This document shows positions 32,648 through 40,565 of a stretch of DNA of 64,000 bases, piece by piece. The notes under the pieces are model-generated. The model saw only the letters and a program-made list of their open reading frames with translations, was not told the DNA's origin and did no database searches. Made by a program: the position numbers and the translations under genes. Source of the stretch: Hymenobacter plasmatis (lineage in GTDB: Bacteria; Bacteroidota; Bacteroidia; Cytophagales; Hymenobacteraceae); the NCBI RefSeq assembly GCF_020711255.1, contig NZ_JAJFAW010000022.1, positions 1 to 64,000 of the forward strand, given 5' to 3'. How positions within the stretch are numbered: position 1 is the stretch's first letter; the number at the start of each line of letters is the position of its first letter.

Positions 32648-33793
32648 TTAATTCAACACCACTTTCAACACCTGGCCACCGCCGTTGGCCGCCGGCCCAA
32701 ATCCGATGTTCGACACGTAGAGGTTGCCATCCGGGCCCATGGTCATGCCCGTGGGCACTGAAAGCCCGGTGGCAATGATGGTTTTTTGGCCCGATGGCTC
32801 AACCCGGACAATCCGGCCCAGCCCCGGGGTAGGGAAGGGGGCACCCACCGTGTTTTCCAGCACGTACATCCGGTTGCGGCTATCGAAAACAATGCCCAGG
32901 ATGGTGGTAAAGCCGGTTTCCGAGACCTTGACCTGCCCACTGGGCGTGATTTTGTAGATGTTGGAGCTCCCCTCGACAATTGGAAACGTATTGAGGTTGC
33001 CCACATAGAAATTGCCGTGCTCGGCCAACGCTGTGGGCACGATATGGCCCTGCGTGGCCGAAATATCTGCCACCCGGGTAATGACGCCATCGGTGGTGAT
33101 TTTTATGAGTTCGCCGTGGTTGGGCTCAACGACATACAAGTCGCCCCGCAGGCTGAGGAGGCTATACGGCGTGCCGTCCGGCTCAAAATCGTCTTCCTCT
33201 GGGTGCAGCACGGGGTGGGTCATCAGGTACTCGCTGATGTTGGCCACCATCGTAACGGAGCCGTCCGCGTTGATGCGTACCAGGGCATTGGGCATTGAGG
33301 GGACACCGTGGGAGCAGCCGCCACCCGCCAGCAACGCATACAGCGTACTGCCGACAAAAGCGATGTCGGCTACGCCTTCCACGTTCCCGCCTGTTAGTTC
33401 ATTGCCCTTGCTCGTGGGCAGCTGGTCGGTGACGGTGGTGCGCACGCCGGCCGAATTGATTCTGGAAATGCGGCCTCCTGTGGGGCTGCCCATGTACGGG
33501 CCCACGGGGGGTGGCACCTGCAAGCAGTTGTCGAGCGTGGACAGGTGCGTGCCACCAGGCCCGCCTTCGGCCACATACAGGTTGCCGTCGGGGCCGAACT
33601 CCAACCCGCGGGGGTTTTGTAAGCCCGTAGCAAATACGCTAACCGTGGCGGTAGTGGGTGTATTGGGATTTTTGGCCGCGTCTTGCGTGATTGAGGATTG
33701 CGGGGTAACCTCTGGGGTGGAGTCTTTGGCACAGCCGGCCAGGAATAGGGCGAGGCCGAGCGCGCCGTACTGTAAGGAGGTAACTGCTTTCAT
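32648..33793 (-). CDS. ScyD/ScyE family lipoprotein, beta-propeller
   Basis: A 381-residue lipoprotein: LGLALFLAGC is the signal peptide with lipobox. The mature protein has repeated blades with the pattern GLQNPRGLEFGPDGNLYVAEGG, LSVPTGMTMGPDGNLYVSNIGFG and ADISATQGHIVPTALAEHGN (each quoted in part), typical of NHL/SMP-30-like propellers. The overall arrangement, including GGTHLSTLDNCLQVPPPVGP and GRISRINSAGVRTT, is that of the ScyD/ScyE domain first named in cyanobacterial scytonemin clusters but widespread in secreted proteins without that pathway. No scytonemin genes are nearby, so the function is unknown. Confidence 0.85.
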   Translation of the reverse strand: MKAVTSLQYGALGLALFLAGCAKDSTPEVTPQSSITQDAAKNPNTPTTATVSVFATGLQNPRGLEFGPDGNLYVAEGGPGGTHLSTLDNCLQVPPPVGPYMGSPTGGRISRINSAGVRTTVTDQLPTSKGNELTGGNVEGVADIAFVGSTLYALLAGGGCSHGVPSMPNALVRINADGSVTMVANISEYLMTHPVLHPEEDDFEPDGTPYSLLSLRGDLYVVEPNHGELIKITTDGVITRVADISATQGHIVPTALAEHGNFYVGNLNTFPIVEGSSNIYKITPSGQVKVSETGFTTILGIVFDSRNRMYVLENTVGAPFPTPGLGRIVRVEPSGQKTIIATGLSVPTGMTMGPDGNLYVSNIGFGPAANGGGQVLKVVLN

Positions 33794-34242
33794 AAGCTTC
33801 GGGAGGTTATAATTTTAAATTGAACTATATGAAGTGCTTGAATAAAATCGCCTGCCACGAGCAGAAGGGCAAGGCTTCGCCCATCACCAAGCCTTTGGAG
33901 CCAGCGGGCGCATCGGTTAAGTGTGGGGCAAAGTCCTGCTTCTCCTTAATTTTATTGAGGGAGCGTGGAGGTAAACGCCTCGCGAAAAGGTTTGCGAGGC
34001 AGCATAGCCTCGTAATATGAGGCATTGGCACAACCGCCCGGTAGCTGGGCGGTGCGTAGGGTCAGAAGCAGCGGCCCCGGTACCTAGGATGAGGCTGCAA
34101 ACGCTTTTAGTCAATTAAGTTAAATAAAAAAGTCTATAAGTACAAAGAATGATAGGATAATAAAAAATATTTTCCAGCTATAAAATATAAATACTCGAGC
34201 TTTTGGCTACAGCAAAACGCGGCCGTGCAGGAGCCGCCAACT
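33794..34242. other. AT-rich gap with three successive hairpins
   Basis: No convincing gene. Three perfect short stems follow each other: GCCTCGC/GCGAGGC at 33977-33983 and 33994-34000, GCCTC/GAGGC at 34007-34011 and 34019-34023, and ACCGCCC/GGGCGGT at 34033-34039 and 34047-34053. They could form the 5' leader of the ScyD/E-like gene (minus strand) or a small structured RNA. The part from 34100 to 34200 is very AT-rich. Confidence 0.45.
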
Positions 34243-34752
34243 CTACCCCAGCAGCGGCACCCAGCTCTTGCCGTGCCCGTGCAGCAGGCTCCACATGGCC
34301 ACATCGAACACCAGCAAAAAGCCGCCCTGCACCCACAGCGAACGGCCAAAGCCGAGCAGCCGCACGGGCTTGGGCTGGGCGGGTAGGCCCGCCAGCGCCC
34401 GCAGAAAGAAGCCGGTCATCACGTAGGCCACATCCAGGCCGGCGTTGAGCAAAAACACATTTTCGTTGGCCAGCTGCGCCTGCACCAGGTCGCCGAGCCG
34501 CAGGCCGGCCGGGGCGGTGAAATGCAGGTGCAGCACGCCCCAGCATGCCAGGCCCGCGTTTATCATGCCCCAGCCCACGTTCATGCCGTGGAACGGGTAG
34601 GACTCGTAGCGGCGGTCGGCGCGTGACACGAAGTACCCGCTCACGGTTAGGTTGAGCAAGGCCCAGGCTGCCAGCACCGCCAGGCCCCAGCCCACTAGCT
34701 GCTCGCTGGCCAGGTACAGGCGGTTTATTTCATCGGAAGCAAGTGGGGCCAT
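34243..34752 (-). CDS. Four-helix membrane protein of unknown function
   Basis: A 169-residue protein with four predicted membrane segments: GWGLAVLAAWALLNLTVSGY, MNVGWGMINAGLACWGVLHL, NAGLDVAYVMTGFFLRALAG and VQGGFLLVFDVAMWSLLHGH. Conserved-looking polar residues within helices (MNVGWGMIN, LLNAGLDVAY) recur in an uncharacterised Bacteroidota membrane protein family that I recall only as a DUF. It sits 34 bases downstream of the beta-barrel gene at 34787-35500 in the same direction, so co-transcription is plausible. No function can be stated. Confidence 0.72.
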   Translation of the reverse strand: MAPLASDEINRLYLASEQLVGWGLAVLAAWALLNLTVSGYFVSRADRRYESYPFHGMNVGWGMINAGLACWGVLHLHFTAPAGLRLGDLVQAQLANENVFLLNAGLDVAYVMTGFFLRALAGLPAQPKPVRLLGFGRSLWVQGGFLLVFDVAMWSLLHGHGKSWVPLLG

Positions 34753-34786
34753 GTCGGGAAGCTAGCAGCGCACAACGCACGCCCAC

Positions 34787-35500
34787 CTACCGGCGGATGC
34801 CGATGCCGAGGTACACCTGGAAGGTCTGGTTGTGGATGTTGTTGTCGGTGATGCCGTTGGCGAAGAGGGCCGTGTTGTTGTACTTCACCACGGTGCCGTC
34901 TTTGTAAATCTTGCCCAGTCCCAGGTCGTAGCGCACGCCCAGGCGGGCGGGCCCCAGGCGGGCCTCCACCCCGCCGATGGCGCCGTAGTCGACGCTGTTG
35001 TAGCCATTGGCCTTGAGGGACAGGTCTTCGCTGCCGCTCTTCACCTTGGTGAGCAGCGACACCTGCGGGCCCAGGTGGAAGCTGATGGTTTCGGTGATGT
35101 TGCCAACGAAGAGGATGGGCAGCTCCAGGTAGTCGAGGCGGTTGTCGCGGGCGGCGACGGTAGTGGTGGTGCCGCCGGTGGTCACGGTGGCTTGGTCGGT
35201 ATGGAAGCCCTTGCGGATGTAGAGCAGCTCCACCTGCAGCGAGGCAAAGTTGCTGAAGCCCATCTGGCCGTACACCCCAGCGTTGAAGGCGCTAAGCGAG
35301 TTGCTATTGGGGAAGATGCCCGAGCCGCTGCCGTTCAGGTCCGACACGTTGTAGCCGCCCTTGATGCCGAAGCCGGTATTGCGCGACTCGTAGCCGGTGC
35401 CGGCATCGCCGTAGTCTTTCGAAGAGAGGGCGCCGCCCTGGGCATATGCTGCCGGGGCCGAACCAGCGGTCAGCAGCAGGAGCAGTAAAGTTGTTTTCAT
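34787..35500 (-). CDS. Outer-membrane beta-barrel protein (PorT-like), paralog 1
   Basis: A 237-residue protein with signal peptide MKTTLLLLLLTAGSAPAAYA and an eight-strand-sized beta-barrel (outer membrane protein beta-barrel domain 2, PorT-like). Strand signatures are TGFGIKGGYNVSDLNG, GVYGQMGFSNFASLQVELLY, ETISFHLGPQVSLLTKV and ARLGVRYDLGLGKIY, ending in YLGIGIRR. It is a close paralog of the next gene upstream (35724-36404): the segments SLSSKDY, ESRNTGFGIKGGYN and FHxGPQVSLLT align, so they derive from a tandem duplication. The barrel's role is unknown; such proteins are often of high copy number in Hymenobacteraceae. Confidence 0.85.
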   Translation of the reverse strand: MKTTLLLLLLTAGSAPAAYAQGGALSSKDYGDAGTGYESRNTGFGIKGGYNVSDLNGSGSGIFPNSNSLSAFNAGVYGQMGFSNFASLQVELLYIRKGFHTDQATVTTGGTTTTVAARDNRLDYLELPILFVGNITETISFHLGPQVSLLTKVKSGSEDLSLKANGYNSVDYGAIGGVEARLGPARLGVRYDLGLGKIYKDGTVVKYNNTALFANGITDNNIHNQTFQVYLGIGIRR

Positions 35501-35662
35501 GGCTGATTATCGGTGAGTTAATGGTAGTAGACCAATGCCCTTCGCCACATTTGTAATTGAGCTGGGACTTGGTTTTAATACCCACCCAAGCCGCAGAAGG
35601 TTTAGGCGCAGCTGTTCGCAATAAGCCGCGCCCCGCCCAGCCCAACCCTGCCGCGAAAGCAA

Positions 35663-35689
35663 AAAAGGAGACCCATTGGGTCTCCTTTT
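35663..35689 (-). terminator. Intrinsic terminator of barrel paralog 2
   Basis: AAAAGGAGACCC at 35663-35674 and GGGTCTCCTTTT at 35678-35689 form a perfect 12-bp stem with a 3-base loop. On the minus strand a six-T run follows, so it ends the gene at 35724-36404 and separates it from paralog 1. Confidence 0.92.
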
Positions 35690-35723
35690 AGGGATGCGGA
35701 ATTGTGGAGGAAGGGAAGGGTTA

Positions 35724-36404
35724 TTATTGCGTGAAACCGATGCCGAGGTAAACCTGGAACAGGTTGTTGTAGATTTTGGCGTTACCGAAGCGGTTTGCAA
35801 TCAGGCCGGTGGTGCTGGGGCCGTCTTCAAAGACTTTGCCCAGGCTCAGGTTGTAGCGAGCACCGAGGCGGGCCGGGCCGATGCGGGCTTCGAGACCGGC
35901 TACTCCACCGTAATCGAGGGAGTTGAAGCCGTTGGCGGAAATGTCGATGGGCGTATCGCCCTGCTTCAGGTTGGTGAGCAGCGACACCTGCGGGCCCACG
36001 TGGAAGCTGATGGTTTCGGTCACGTTGCCCACGTACATAATGGGCAGCGAGATGTAGTCCATGTTGAAGGTCTGCTGAGCGCCGCTGGCGCCGGTGTTGG
36101 CCGTGAAGCCCTGGCGCGAATACAGCAGCTCCGCCTGTACCGACGAAAACTCGTTGAAGCCGAACTGGCCGTATACGCCTGCGTGGAAATCGCTGTGCGA
36201 GTCGCGGCTGATGCCCTTAATGTCGTCGCCGCGCAGCTTGTTATAGTTGTAGCCCCCTTTAATACCGAAGCCCGTGTTGCGTGATTCGGTAACGCCGCCG
36301 CCGGTGTAGTCTTTAGAAGAAAGGCTGCCGCCCGGCCGAGCCTGGGCAAATGCCGCCGTAGAAGAGCCCACCGCGAGCAATAAAAACAGAAGAGTCTTTT
36401 TCAT
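35724..36404 (-). CDS. Outer-membrane beta-barrel protein (PorT-like), paralog 2
   Basis: A 226-residue protein with signal peptide MKKTLLFLLLAVGSSTAAFA. The mature part repeats the features of paralog 1: GGSLSSKDYTGGGVTESRN, TGFGIKGGYNYNKLRG, GVYGQFGFNEFSSVQAELLY, ETISFHVGPQVSLLTNL, ARLGARYNLSLGKVFEDG and the terminal YLGIGFTQ. The two genes are separated by a strong terminator and about 220 bases, so they are expressed separately despite tandem orientation. Divergence is moderate and concentrated in loop-like stretches, as expected for exposed regions. Function unknown. Confidence 0.85.
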   Translation of the reverse strand: MKKTLLFLLLAVGSSTAAFAQARPGGSLSSKDYTGGGVTESRNTGFGIKGGYNYNKLRGDDIKGISRDSHSDFHAGVYGQFGFNEFSSVQAELLYSRQGFTANTGASGAQQTFNMDYISLPIMYVGNVTETISFHVGPQVSLLTNLKQGDTPIDISANGFNSLDYGGVAGLEARIGPARLGARYNLSLGKVFEDGPSTTGLIANRFGNAKIYNNLFQVYLGIGFTQ

Positions 36405-36557
36405 GGGTGAAAGAAGGTGAGGAAAATGAGGTCGCTAGTGAGGAAGATTACTATTCCCCTGTGCCCCTATACTTTTCCGGCAATAGAAAGTTGCCCGACA
36501 CGGCAGTAAGGGTCAAAAAAAGTGGCAGCCGCCCGTGCACCGAACACGGCAGGGCAT

Positions 36558-36565
36558 TACCTTTG
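36558..36565 (+). promoter_or_regulatory. Bacteroidota-type -7 box for tRNA-Val
   Basis: TACCTTTG matches TAnnTTTG, 33 bases upstream of the tRNA 5' end, a normal distance for a processed tRNA precursor. Confidence 0.5.
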
Positions 36566-36597
36566 GAGCGGCTCCGCAGGAAGGCGTGGCCACATAC

Positions 36598-36672
36598 GGG
36601 GTGTTAGCTCAGTTGGTTTAGAGCGCCACCCTGACACGGTGGAGGTCGTTGGTTCGAGCCCAATACGCCTCA
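36598..36672 (+). tRNA. tRNA-Val (anticodon GAC)
   Basis: A 75-base cloverleaf. Acceptor 36598-36604 pairs with 36665-36671 with two G-U pairs; D arm GCTC/GAGC at 36607-36610 and 36621-36624; anticodon stem CCACC/GGTGG with loop CTGACAC (36631-36637), anticodon GAC; T arm GTTGG-TTCGAGC-CCAAT. The discriminator is A36672 and CCA is not encoded. Own promoter box upstream and own terminator directly downstream. Confidence 0.95.
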
Positions 36673-36674
36673 CG

Positions 36675-36713
36675 AAAAAGCCCTCTCCTTGCTGCAAGGA
36701 GAGGGCTTTTTTA
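36675..36713 (+). terminator. Intrinsic terminator of tRNA-Val
   Basis: A perfect 17-bp stem (36675-36691 with 36695-36711) around a 3-base loop CTG, ending in a T-run to 36713, two bases after the tRNA end. Confidence 0.95.
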
Positions 36714-37199
36714 TTGAGTTGCCCCGGTTTGGCTCCAGGTCTGCATTGGTGAGCATCGTTTAAGGTGGAATGTGTTGTCGATAAAAATCACCGATTCCGA
36801 GAACGATTTTACTCGTTAGGTCTCACGCCCAGCAATTGGTGCCGAAGCGTGTCCGCCGTGAAGTTCCGGCCCTGGCATCTACACTGAATCTGGTGACCGT
36901 GCCGCCCGGCTGGACCATGAGCTTGAGCTAACCCCATCGGCCGTACTCGCATGAGCACTCCCCCCGCGAAGAAGGAGCACGGCCCGTGGGCTGATTTCGA
37001 ACAATGACCGGTACGGCTGCAAACAAAAGCCCCGCCCCCTCAAGCGGAATGCGGAGCTTTTGCCGTGGCAATACCAAATACGGGGTGCATAATTATGACA
37101 TTTTGAATATTAAATATTGATTCATGCCTGACTTATTATTCATTTTTCGTAATATTATCCCGCTCTCATTTTTCACTCACCTCTAAAAAACAACGTCGT
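36714..37199. other. Gene-free gap after tRNA-Val
   Basis: No convincing gene. An imperfect hairpin lies at 37024-37062 (AAAAGCCCC and GGAGCTTTT arms). An open stretch of about 40 codons ends in TAA near 36930 (reading ..LNLVTVPPGWTMSLS) without a start and may be gene debris; tRNA 3' flanks commonly collect such remnants. No integrase or direct repeat of the tRNA end was found. 37080-37199 is AT-rich and probably holds the promoter of the next gene. Confidence 0.4.
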
Positions 37200-37592
37200 A
37201 TGACCCCTTCCGTTACTCTCGAAAATAAAGTATGGAGCCCCTCAAAAAAACTAGTAGCGGTGAGCATCCTTGTTTTAATCGCCATCGGGGCTTTTATTCA
37301 ACGAGCGGCGCCTAACTCACCTATTGGCGGTAGTCTTTCTTCGGGCCTATCCGCAGTAGTGCCTACTGCTAGCTCCAAGGCTGAAGCAGCTGCTTTTGCA
37401 TCGCTGAAAACGGGCATGAGCTATCAGCAGGCCGTTGCCATTCTCGGAAGCAAGGGGCAAGAAATTGTCTCCGATGAAATATCAGGCGTAAAAACGGTGC
37501 TCTACGAATGGAAAGACGAAAAATCGTGGGCAAACAAAAACGCCGTGTTTCAAAATGACCGGCTCATAAGCAAGAAACAGTTTGACCTGTAG
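37200..37592 (+). CDS. Membrane-anchored protein with DUF3862/BLIP-like domain
   Basis: A 130-residue protein with one N-terminal membrane anchor (KLVAVSILVLIAIGAFIQ), a Ser/Ala linker, and a C-terminal 65-residue domain: FASLKTGMSYQQAVAILGSK, then VLYEWKDEKSWANKNAVFQN and DRLISKKQFDL. The GMSYxxAxxILG...YxW pattern is that of DUF3862/beta-lactamase-inhibitor-protein-like and SmpA/OmlA-type repeats, which often assist outer-membrane assembly or are antitoxin-like inhibitors in other settings. GC content is lower than its neighbours. Target unknown. Followed by a terminator. Confidence 0.75.
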   Translation: MTPSVTLENKVWSPSKKLVAVSILVLIAIGAFIQRAAPNSPIGGSLSSGLSAVVPTASSKAEAAAFASLKTGMSYQQAVAILGSKGQEIVSDEISGVKTVLYEWKDEKSWANKNAVFQNDRLISKKQFDL

Positions 37593-37624
37593 TGTCACGC
37601 CATAAGCGTGAGGATAAAGAAACG

Positions 37625-37662
37625 AAAGCCCCGCGCCCTCGACTGAGGAACGCGGGGCTTTT
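37625..37662 (+). terminator. Intrinsic terminator
   Basis: AAAGCCCCGCG at 37625-37635 pairs with CGCGGGGCTTT at 37651-37661. Ends the gene at 37200-37592. Confidence 0.85.
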
Positions 37663-38097
37663 GCATCGTAGGGACGCTTCATGCTTTGACCTGGCCTCGT
37701 AAGGGAAGGAGGTGCCCATGGACTTCGCCAGCCCCTCAAGCGCACCCCACGCTTTCATAAATGCACTCCCGTTGATGCCTCAGTAGCTGCATGGCTACTG
37801 ACCTGAACCACCCTTTTCTTGAATGAACAGTAGTCTCGCTTCTGAGACCTAAATGGTCATTGGGGCTCTCGTTACAACAGGGCAAAAAAATTACGCTATG
37901 CCTTCTTGGGCAACTTTTGCAGGCTCTGGTTTCGGTAGCACTGCTACCGGGCGCGAAAGGGATACTTGCTCAGACGGACGGAAAACGAGGGGCCGCCAAT
38001 ACGTAACAGACGCCGGCCATTCGTTCGCGAAGGGTGCATCCACTTGGCTGCTATCCAGCGGAATGGCCTGACCAGGAAGCTTATTAGCCTGGGGCAG
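37663..38097. other. Gene-free gap
   Basis: 435 bases without a convincing gene. Short open frames on both strands (for example 37853-38071 plus, 37944-38141 minus) have no recognisable similarity or signal peptide and I leave them out. Nothing else is seen except moderately GC-rich sequence. Confidence 0.4.
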
Positions 38098-39429
38098 TTA
38101 GTTTGGCCCTTTTCTCCGCTCTTCGAATATATTCCCATCACTCACGTAGAGCTTGATGAGTGAACAAGCCCCCTTGGTGTCTTTGACGAATTCGACGTGG
38201 GCATTATCGTCCAGCACAAATCGGTTGTGGGCAATGTGCTTTAACTCAGATACCAAATTGCCAGCCTCCGCATTCTTACAAAAAAGCTTCTTGTTGGCGA
38301 GGTAAATGGTCAGCGGGCCGTACGTGCCGGTATACGGCTGCAGGACGCTCACCGGCAGGACGGGGCCCGGTAGCAGCGGGAGCAACTCGTCCAGGAGATA
38401 GTTTAGTTGGCGCTTTTCCTGTTCGCTTGGCGCGGTTTGCCGTTGCGCTTCCAACGCGAGCTTCCGCGCTGTGTACAGCGCGTTGCTGGCCTTGGTTTTT
38501 ACATCCGGCACCACGCCGGTTCCTTCCCAGTCCGTGTGCGTTACCGGGTTCAAAGACCGGGCAAACGGGATAGAAACAACGAACCCTTGCCCCACCGACA
38601 CGGGCTTGGTCGGGTGGGCGCCTCCCCCGGTTATTTCGCCCACCACGAGGGCGCGGTTGGCCTTCTGCATCGCGTACGCAAAGTCTTCGGCCCCGGAAAA
38701 GGTGCCGTGGCTGGTCAAAATATAGACAGGCATCGACAGCGTGAGGTGGTGGGCCTTGGCCGGGTCGGCGTAAAACACCGTCGTGTCGTTGGTCGACCGG
38801 TTAACCAAGTCGTTCATGTGCGTTCTTTCCTTGAAAAAGTAGCTCTCGAGTAAACTCACCATTTCCGGGCTGCCGCCCATGTTGTCGCGCAAATCAATGA
38901 TGAGGGCACTGGTGTGGGCTAAAAACTGCAGGGCCGCGCTGATGGTCGGCTGGGCACCGGTCAGGTCGGGCACAAAGCCCGTAAAGGGCAAGTAGCCGAG
39001 GTTGCCGGGCAACACCTCCACTTTCTTGAAGAGGTAGTTGTTCGCCTTCCAGTACTGTTGGGCTTGCGCGGTTTCTTCGGCGGTTGGCTGCGGACTCACC
39101 CGGCTGTTTTGGGCCAACGCCGGATTGTACTCGATGAACAGATGCGGGTCGCGGTGCACCGTTTGTAGGTCGGCTTGCACTTGCTTGGCGAGTAGCTTGG
39201 GGGTCGTGGCCAGGGCGACATAGGCCTGCTTCGTTGCCGGGGACTGAACATACGCCGCCATGCGTTGAGCATCCGCCGGAAAGACGTAGTGCTGGGTCAG
39301 GCGCAGGGCCACCGAATCGAGCAACTGGGGGATGTTAACCGGCGATGGGGTGGGGCTTTGCGCCCAACTAAAAGTGGGCACCGCGCAGGTCAACAGCAGA
39401 AGCAGGGCAAACAGATGGGGACGCAGCAT
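38098..39429 (-). CDS. S41 family serine peptidase, IRBP-like
   Basis: A 443-residue exported protease with signal peptide MLRPHLFALLLLLTCAVPTF up to SWA. The N-terminal helical domain (LLDSVALRLTQHYVFPADAQRMAAYV) is of the interphotoreceptor retinoid-binding protein-like S41 group. Catalytic parts are LIIDLRDNMGGSPEM, ILTSHGTFSGAEDFAYAMQK with the nucleophile Ser in TFSGAED, and GEITGGGAHPTKP. A C-terminal beta domain (PYTGTYGPLTIYLANKKLFC) follows, often seen in this group. Target unknown. The frame opens at 39594 but ATG 39429 gives a clean signal peptide. Two operator-like palindromes lie 45-87 bases upstream of it, suggesting dedicated repression. Confidence 0.88.
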   Translation of the reverse strand: MLRPHLFALLLLLTCAVPTFSWAQSPTPSPVNIPQLLDSVALRLTQHYVFPADAQRMAAYVQSPATKQAYVALATTPKLLAKQVQADLQTVHRDPHLFIEYNPALAQNSRVSPQPTAEETAQAQQYWKANNYLFKKVEVLPGNLGYLPFTGFVPDLTGAQPTISAALQFLAHTSALIIDLRDNMGGSPEMVSLLESYFFKERTHMNDLVNRSTNDTTVFYADPAKAHHLTLSMPVYILTSHGTFSGAEDFAYAMQKANRALVVGEITGGGAHPTKPVSVGQGFVVSIPFARSLNPVTHTDWEGTGVVPDVKTKASNALYTARKLALEAQRQTAPSEQEKRQLNYLLDELLPLLPGPVLPVSVLQPYTGTYGPLTIYLANKKLFCKNAEAGNLVSELKHIAHNRFVLDDNAHVEFVKDTKGACSLIKLYVSDGNIFEERRKGPN

Positions 39430-39473
39430 GGCGGGATAGGCGAAAAAATGGGCCGCGTTCCGCGCAGCAACGG

Positions 39474-39516
39474 CTACGAAAAGTTTCGTAGGTGCAATCA
39501 TACGAAATATTTCGTA
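39474..39516. promoter_or_regulatory. Double operator TACGAAA-N2-TTTCGTA
   Basis: Two inverted repeats with the same half site: 39474-39491 (CTACGAAA-AG-TTTCGTAG) and 39501-39516 (TACGAAA-TA-TTTCGTA, a perfect palindrome), 26 bases centre to centre. They sit 45-87 bases upstream of the S41 start codon, where a promoter would lie. The form resembles operators of BlaI/MecI/CopY-type winged-helix repressors; that link is inference, and no such regulator gene is in the window. Confidence 0.7.
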
Positions 39517-40016
39517 GTAATGATATAGTTGAGCCGGCTGGCTGAAACCACAGCCGAACCGTTTACAGCTTTTGAATGAAGGCGTCCCCTGCAAAGGGGA
39601 TAAAGGGCGAACTCTCTACCCCGCGGCATTCGCCGTTCAGCACGGCTGAGGAGGCGCGGAAGGCCGCATTGCTATAACAGTTGGGCTGCCCAAAAGCGGC
39701 TTTGAGTGAACCGTTGCCATTGGCGCTTATCAGCTTGGAAATGGTGCTCTACTGTCCAGGTTGGGTTTAAGAAACTCGTTTACCATTCAAAGTTCACGAA
39801 ACCCGGATTGGGGTTGAGTTTCGTGAACTGTTTCCGAATACCTTTCTACGGTCCCTTTGCCATCTTAATGGAGCACACAGCCGCCGCAAAGCAGGTGCCC
39901 TCGGATAAGCAAAACGGGTGTTTCACCAGAAGCATGCCTTGCGCCCTGTCATCATGTTGGCATCATCTTCGCACTATAGCTTGCCGCCACAATAACCCCA
40001 AACTCATTTGCTTTCT
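39517..40016. other. Gene-free gap with a 12-bp inverted repeat
   Basis: No convincing gene in about 500 bases. AGTTCACGAAAC at 39791-39802 is the exact reverse complement of GTTTCGTGAACT at 39818-39829, with a 15-base spacer and no T-run, so it is more like a binding site or RNA structure than a terminator. The open frame 39706-40020 has no signal peptide or recognisable domain. Confidence 0.45.
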
Positions 40017-40484
40017 ATGAAAAACCTCGTGCTCGCGGCTACCGCTGCCCTTTTATCGTTTGCCGCCGCGGCCCAAACCGGCGCCCCCGCCGTGGCCGGC
40101 CAGACGCCTGCCGATGGCCGTACCTACGGCCAGGCCGTGGCCACCGCCGCCCGCGCCAAGAACGATAAGTACAGCAAAGCCCCCAAGCCGGCGAAGCTCG
40201 CCAAGCCCGAGAAAATGGCCAAGCCCCTCACTGAGGAGCAGAAAGCCGCTTACAAAACCCAGCAGGAAGCGCGCAAAGCCGCTTATAAGGCCCAGACCCA
40301 GCAGCAGAAAGACGCCTACAAGGCTCAGGAAACCGCTCGCAAGGAAACCTACAAAGCCCAGCACGAGGCTGCCAAAGACGCCGACAAAGTAGAGAAGCAC
40401 GAGCGCAGCGCCCGGGGCGAACACGCCCACAGCGACCACGGCATGGGCCATGCCAAAGCGCCCAAAGAGCATAAAATGAAATAA
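40017..40484 (+). CDS. Small secreted Lys/Ala-rich repeat protein
   Basis: A 155-residue protein with signal peptide MKNLVLAATAALLSFAAAAQ. The centre is a strongly helical, basic repeat of about 11-12 residues: EEQKAAYKTQQEARKAAYKA, then QQKDAYKAQETARKETYKAQ. It is expected to be a long single helix or coiled coil. The C-terminus is His-rich (HERSARGEHAHSDHGMGHAK), possibly metal-binding. Similar low-complexity exported proteins occur in Hymenobacter but none has a known role that I can name. ATG 40017 is chosen over a TTG nine bases earlier. A hairpin terminator follows. Confidence 0.7.
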   Translation: MKNLVLAATAALLSFAAAAQTGAPAVAGQTPADGRTYGQAVATAARAKNDKYSKAPKPAKLAKPEKMAKPLTEEQKAAYKTQQEARKAAYKAQTQQQKDAYKAQETARKETYKAQHEAAKDADKVEKHERSARGEHAHSDHGMGHAKAPKEHKMK

Positions 40485-40507
40485 GCTGCTCCTGCTTGCC
40501 ATCTTTG

Positions 40508-40545
40508 CCAGCCGCTGCCTTTCCGGTAGCGGCTGGTTTGCTTTT
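40508..40545 (+). terminator. Intrinsic terminator
   Basis: CCAGCCGCT at 40508-40516 pairs with AGCGGCTGG at 40528-40536, followed by TTTGCTTTT. Ends the Lys/Ala-rich gene. Confidence 0.7.
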
Positions 40546-40565
40546 CGCCATTCCCTATTACCATT

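Noticed and set aside
32648..33793. Scytonemin biosynthesis gene
   Set aside because: The ScyD/E-like propeller occurs widely in secreted proteins, and no other scytonemin genes are nearby.
33820..34031. Overlapping 66- and 68-codon frames on opposite strands
   Set aside because: Neither product looks like a protein and the region contains hairpins.
36598..37199. tRNA-Val as an integration site
   Set aside because: No integrase gene and no second copy of the tRNA 3' end was found in the following kilobase.
37853..38141. Two short open frames, one on each strand
   Set aside because: No start context, similarity or signal peptide; they overlap each other and one runs into the S41 gene's 3' end.
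39706..40020. A 104-codon open frame on the plus strand
   Set aside because: Cys/Trp/His-rich odd composition, spans an inverted repeat and runs into the next gene's start.
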